Source: Paraburkholderia sp. LEh10
GTDB taxonomy: Bacteria > Pseudomonadota > Gammaproteobacteria > Burkholderiales > Burkholderiaceae
Reading direction: 5' to 3'
DNA length: 64,000 bases
NCBI RefSeq assembly: GCF_017814945.1
Contig: NZ_JAGIPX010000025.1
Location: 58,538 to 122,537 of the forward strand
Positions 61,317 through 64,000 of this stretch are shown here, piece after piece; the stretch's first letter is position 1; every line of letters begins with the position of its first letter. Made by a program: the position numbers and the translations under genes. A model generated the notes under the pieces. The model had not been told where the DNA came from, made no database searches, and was given only the letters and a program-made list of their open reading frames with translations.

Positions 61317-61394
61317 GTCGTGGACTCGCTAAAGAGAGGCTTTCCGGTCCGGCTTGTCACGGTGTCGCGTGAACTTCGAGCCGGGCGTACTTTA

Positions 61395-61437
61395 AACTTG
61401 ACAGTGTTATGTTATCTACGGATACTTGACAGCGCAA
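61395..61437. promoter_or_regulatory. Two TetR-motif copies between ACAD and ADH genes
   Basis: AACTTGACAGTGTTA (61395-61409) and TACTTGACAGCGCAA (61423-61437) lie 28 bp apart. The first overlaps a sigma-70-like -35 (TTGACA, 61398) with GATACT as a possible -10. Confidence 0.5.
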
Positions 61438-61524
61438 GAGGAGATGATCCTGCAATAAACCCGAATGCCCAGGCGCTTTGCCGGCACGGGTCGCACATCG
61501 ATCAACCGAACGAGGAGGGGCAGT

Positions 61525-62697
61525 ATGCGAAGCCGCGGAACCCATCTTTTCCCGATGATGGATCGGGTCATTTTTGGCCGGCCGGCAGCCGAAACGCTGG
61601 CGGCCGAAGCAGAAAGGCTCGGCGCAAAGCGGGTTTTTCTGATTGTCAGTCGGACGCTGAACACGACCACGCCGGAAATCCGAAAGATCGCCGAAGCGTT
61701 GGGCGAGCGCTATGCGGGCGTGTTCGACGGCGTCGCGCAGCACACCACGCGCGAGGGCGCGATGCAAACCACGCGGGCGGCGCGTGAAGCGGGCGCGGAC
61801 TTGCTTGTCGCGATCGGCGGTGGTTCCGTAGTTGACATTGCCAAGATTACAACGCTGTGCCTCGAACACAACGTCACTGAAGAAGATGGGCTGGACGGTT
61901 TCGAGATCCAGGTCGACGAGAAAGGCCGGCGCAAGGTCGCGAACTTTCGTGGCCCGTCGGTGCGGATGATCGCGATTCCTTCGAGCCTGAACGGCGGCGA
62001 ATACAACGCCGCGTGTCTCGTCACCGACACGCGCCGCAAGCTCAAGCAGACCTTCTTTCATTCGAAGATGATGCCGCTCGCGATCATTCTCGATCCGCAG
62101 CTGTTGCGCTATGCGCCGGATTCGCTGCTGCTCGGCTCGGGCACGCGCGCAATGGACCATGCGATCGAGGCGCTGTGCTCGCCGCAAGGCAACCCGCTCG
62201 TGGACGCGACGGTGTTGCGCGGCATCGAGCTGATGCGCGAATGGCTGCCCCGCGCGCAGCGCGAGCGCGAGGACATCGAGGCGGCGACGCAATGTCAGGT
62301 TGCTTCGTGGCTTTGTTCGTTCGGCCTGCAGGCGCGTGTGCCGATGGGTGCGAGCCATGCGATCGGCCATGTGCTCGGCGGCACCTGCGACGTGCCGCAC
62401 TTCCTGTGCACGCCCGTCATGATGCCGGGCATTCTCGCGTACAACGAGCCCTTTACCGCCGACGCGCAGAAGTCGCTAGCGGCCGCGCTCGGCCAGCCCG
62501 ATATGGCGGCCGGCGACGCGTTCAGGGCGTTTTGCCAGTCACTGGATCTGCCGACCAGCCTGCGGGAAGTCGATGTCGGCGCTGACCAGTTCGACCTGAT
62601 TGCACGCAATACGATGACCGAGTTCTTTATCTTCAGCAACCCGCGTCCCGTTCACGGGCCGGCGGGCGTGCTGGAGATCCTGAAGCTGGCCGCGTAG
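61525..62697 (+). CDS. Iron-containing alcohol dehydrogenase / maleylacetate reductase-like
   Basis: The 390-residue Fe-ADH fold starts at 61525, with GAGGAGGGG upstream. It has an IGGGSVVDIAKI dinucleotide motif, IPSSLNGGEYNAACLVTD, the metal His in MDHAIEALCSPQGNP, and the second part in GASHAIGHVLGG and PHFLCTPVMMPG. Several metal-binding positions are kept. The family includes maleylacetate reductase (chloroaromatic degradation) and hydroxyacid-oxoacid transhydrogenase. Here it may oxidise or reduce an alcohol intermediate of the cluster. Confidence 0.85.
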   Translation: MRSRGTHLFPMMDRVIFGRPAAETLAAEAERLGAKRVFLIVSRTLNTTTPEIRKIAEALGERYAGVFDGVAQHTTREGAMQTTRAAREAGADLLVAIGGGSVVDIAKITTLCLEHNVTEEDGLDGFEIQVDEKGRRKVANFRGPSVRMIAIPSSLNGGEYNAACLVTDTRRKLKQTFFHSKMMPLAIILDPQLLRYAPDSLLLGSGTRAMDHAIEALCSPQGNPLVDATVLRGIELMREWLPRAQREREDIEAATQCQVASWLCSFGLQARVPMGASHAIGHVLGGTCDVPHFLCTPVMMPGILAYNEPFTADAQKSLAAALGQPDMAAGDAFRAFCQSLDLPTSLREVDVGADQFDLIARNTMTEFFIFSNPRPVHGPAGVLEILKLAA

Positions 62698-62770
62698 TGC
62701 GCGGGCGCCAGCTGCTGCGCGAGCGTGCAGCTGGCCCGTGGATGTGTCGATTTCCAAAAGGAGTAGCGAA

Positions 62771-63679
62771 ATGTCGGAACAAAGTCCCATTCTGGTCACG
62801 GGAGCGGCGGGCCGCGTCGGCGCGGTAGGGCGCACCGTCACTGAACTGCTGTTGAAGCAGGGCAAAGCGGTGCGCGCGATGGTGCGCTCGGATGACGAAC
62901 GCGCGCAGGCATTGCGCGACATGGGCGCAGAGGTGGTGGTCGGCGATCTGCTCGATCTCGATTCGATGCACAAAGCGATCGCCGGCTGCGAAACGATGTA
63001 TTTCGCCATGTCGGTTTCCGATGCGTATCTGGCCGCGACGATCAATGCGGCTGCCGTGGCGAAGCATCACGGCGTGAAGGCGTTCGTCAACATGTCGCAG
63101 ATGACGCTCTCGCAGATGAGCGTCACGCAAACCACTGCGAGTCCGCAGCACAAGCTGCACTGGCTTGCCGAACAGGCGCTGAACTGGTCGGGTCTGCCCG
63201 TCGTGCATGTGCGGCCGACGGTATTTCTCGAAGGCTTTTTCCTGCTGTTTTCGTCGCACTCCGTCAAGAAGTCGGATCAGATCCGGCTGCCGTTCGGCGA
63301 CGGGAAGACTTCGCCCGTTGCAGCGGAAGACGTCGCGCGCGTGGTGGCCGCGCTGCTCGCCAATCCTCAGCCGCATATCGGGAAGACTTATCACCTCACC
63401 GGTCCGCACTCCGAGAACATGCATTTCTACGCGCAAGAGTATTCGAAGGCGCTCGGCCGCACGATCACCTATCAGGACATACCCGTCGGCCCCTGGCGCG
63501 AAGCGCTGATTGAGCGCGGCTTGCCCATCCATCTCGTCAACCACCTCGCGACGATGGCCGACCTGCATCGTGCGGGACGCTACGACCGGATGTCCGACGA
63601 CGTGCTCACGCTGACGGGACAAGCGCCGCTTAGCGTGCAGGATTTCGTCAGAAAGAACGCGGCGACATTCACTGCGTAG
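62771..63679 (+). CDS. NmrA-like NAD(P)-binding protein
   Basis: The 302-residue extended Rossmann protein starts at 62771, with AAAGGAG upstream. It has an N-terminal TGAAGRVGAVGRTVTELLL, MVRSDDERAQAL, FVNMSQMTLSQMS and RPTVFLEGFF. The catalytic YxxxK of SDRs is absent, as in NmrA/HSCARG-type regulators and quinone reductases. It follows the Fe-ADH gene by 73 bp. Function unknown; a redox-sensing or quinone-reducing role is possible. Confidence 0.82.
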   Translation: MSEQSPILVTGAAGRVGAVGRTVTELLLKQGKAVRAMVRSDDERAQALRDMGAEVVVGDLLDLDSMHKAIAGCETMYFAMSVSDAYLAATINAAAVAKHHGVKAFVNMSQMTLSQMSVTQTTASPQHKLHWLAEQALNWSGLPVVHVRPTVFLEGFFLLFSSHSVKKSDQIRLPFGDGKTSPVAAEDVARVVAALLANPQPHIGKTYHLTGPHSENMHFYAQEYSKALGRTITYQDIPVGPWREALIERGLPIHLVNHLATMADLHRAGRYDRMSDDVLTLTGQAPLSVQDFVRKNAATFTA

Positions 63680-63892
63680 TCGATAACGACCCGACTGGTC
63701 CTTTGACGCCACTGCGCTTGCACGCTTGCATGCGCAATGGCAACGCTCGCCCGTGAAGAGATCGATCGCGGCAACTGACGACGTCGCCGGGTATCGATTG
63801 GGCGATACGCGAAGCGAGACTTATGTTGGACGAAGGGCGCGCAAGCCGTGGACGCTCGCGCCGTGCGGTTTAACCACGCCATCACTTCAGCT

Positions 63893-64000
63893 ATGAACAT
63901 CGGAATACCGACTGAAACGCGCGCGTACGAAACACGCGTCGCCGCGACGCCCGAGACGGTGAAGAAGTACGTGTCACAAGGTCATCGGGTAACGGTCCAG
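63893..64000 (+). CDS. pntA: NAD(P) transhydrogenase subunit alpha (PntA), 5' part only
   Basis: The first 36 codons are present before the window ends: MNIGIPTETRAYETRVAATP followed by ETVKKYVSQGHRVTVQ. This is the conserved N-terminus of the alanine dehydrogenase/PntA family, and of PntA alpha in particular (IGIPTETR, ETRVAATPETVKK). The protein couples hydride transfer between NADH and NADP+ to proton translocation with PntB. It is the only housekeeping-like neighbour at this end; the rest lies outside the window. Confidence 0.8.
   Translation, partial: MNIGIPTETRAYETRVAATPETVKKYVSQGHRVTVQ

Noticed and set aside
1..64000. tRNA, rRNA, CRISPR arrays and intact insertion sequences
   Set aside because: No cloverleaf-like segment, repeat-spacer pattern or transposase was recognised. 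A tRNAscan or IS search would be decisive.

Overview
The window is a high-GC, gene-dense stretch from a beta-proteobacterium, most likely a Paraburkholderia/Caballeronia-type Burkholderiaceae. The evidence is the codon and base composition, a DUF3563 protein, a Burkholderia-type trimeric porin, many LysR/TetR/IclR-controlled catabolic blocks and a family 1 encapsulin. Two ordinary housekeeping genes occur (argG and the start of pntA). The rest reads like the accessory metabolic part of a secondary chromosome. I saw no rRNA, tRNA, CRISPR array or intact insertion sequence.

Layout. 1-5.7 kb: a small ion channel, a ferritin-like di-iron protein coupled to a GH35 beta-galactosidase, a convergent GH36 alpha-galactosidase, and an ABM monooxygenase. 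5.8-9 kb: LysR, an SDR, a 36-codon leader ORF with a Pro-Leu-Ile repeat, and an MFS exporter, all on the minus strand. 9.1-10.1 kb: a scar of three truncated genes. 10.1-12.3 kb: DUF3563, a CPBP-like membrane protein that may be frameshifted, and an MFS protein. 12.4-17.9 kb: a haloacetate dehalogenase, leuC/leuD paralogues and an ACS-type transporter in one direction, with a divergent LysR. 18-22 kb: DJ-1/PfpI, SYLF, an aldo/keto reductase and LysR. 22.4-26.3 kb: phosphoketolase and argG. 26.3-27.3 kb: an AT-richer YdeI-like gene and a small exported His/Ala-rich protein. 27.6-29.5 kb: an encapsulin and its DyP-peroxidase cargo. 29.9-30.4 kb: a cupin.

30.4-38.5 kb holds an IclR-linked catabolic island: two FAD-dependent dehydrogenases, a shikimate-dehydrogenase-like protein, an epimerase, a NIPSNAP protein, a TIM-barrel isomerase/dehydratase-like enzyme and the IclR regulator. 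A repeated GGAAT-N3-ATTCC operator-like motif precedes each transcription unit. I infer catabolism of a carbocyclic (shikimate/quinate-like or terpenoid-like) acid. 38.5-42.7 kb: a TetR-controlled set of quinone/flavin, SDR and hydrolase genes. 43.1-44.2 kb: a porin.

44.5-63.7 kb looks like one large acyl-CoA catabolic supercluster. It has a branched-chain-type ABC importer (livMHKFG, with livG frameshifted at an A7 run), a TetR regulator, a FadB-like bifunctional enzyme, MaoC, thiolase and a feruloyl-CoA-synthase-like ligase. These are followed by a DECR-like reductase, a class III CoA-transferase, an acyl-CoA dehydrogenase, an iron alcohol dehydrogenase and an NmrA-like protein. A shared motif around TGACA-S-TGTCA occurs upstream of the ABC operon, the fadB operon and the ACAD/ADH divergent promoter, so one TetR protein probably governs uptake, activation and beta-oxidation of an unidentified carboxylic acid.
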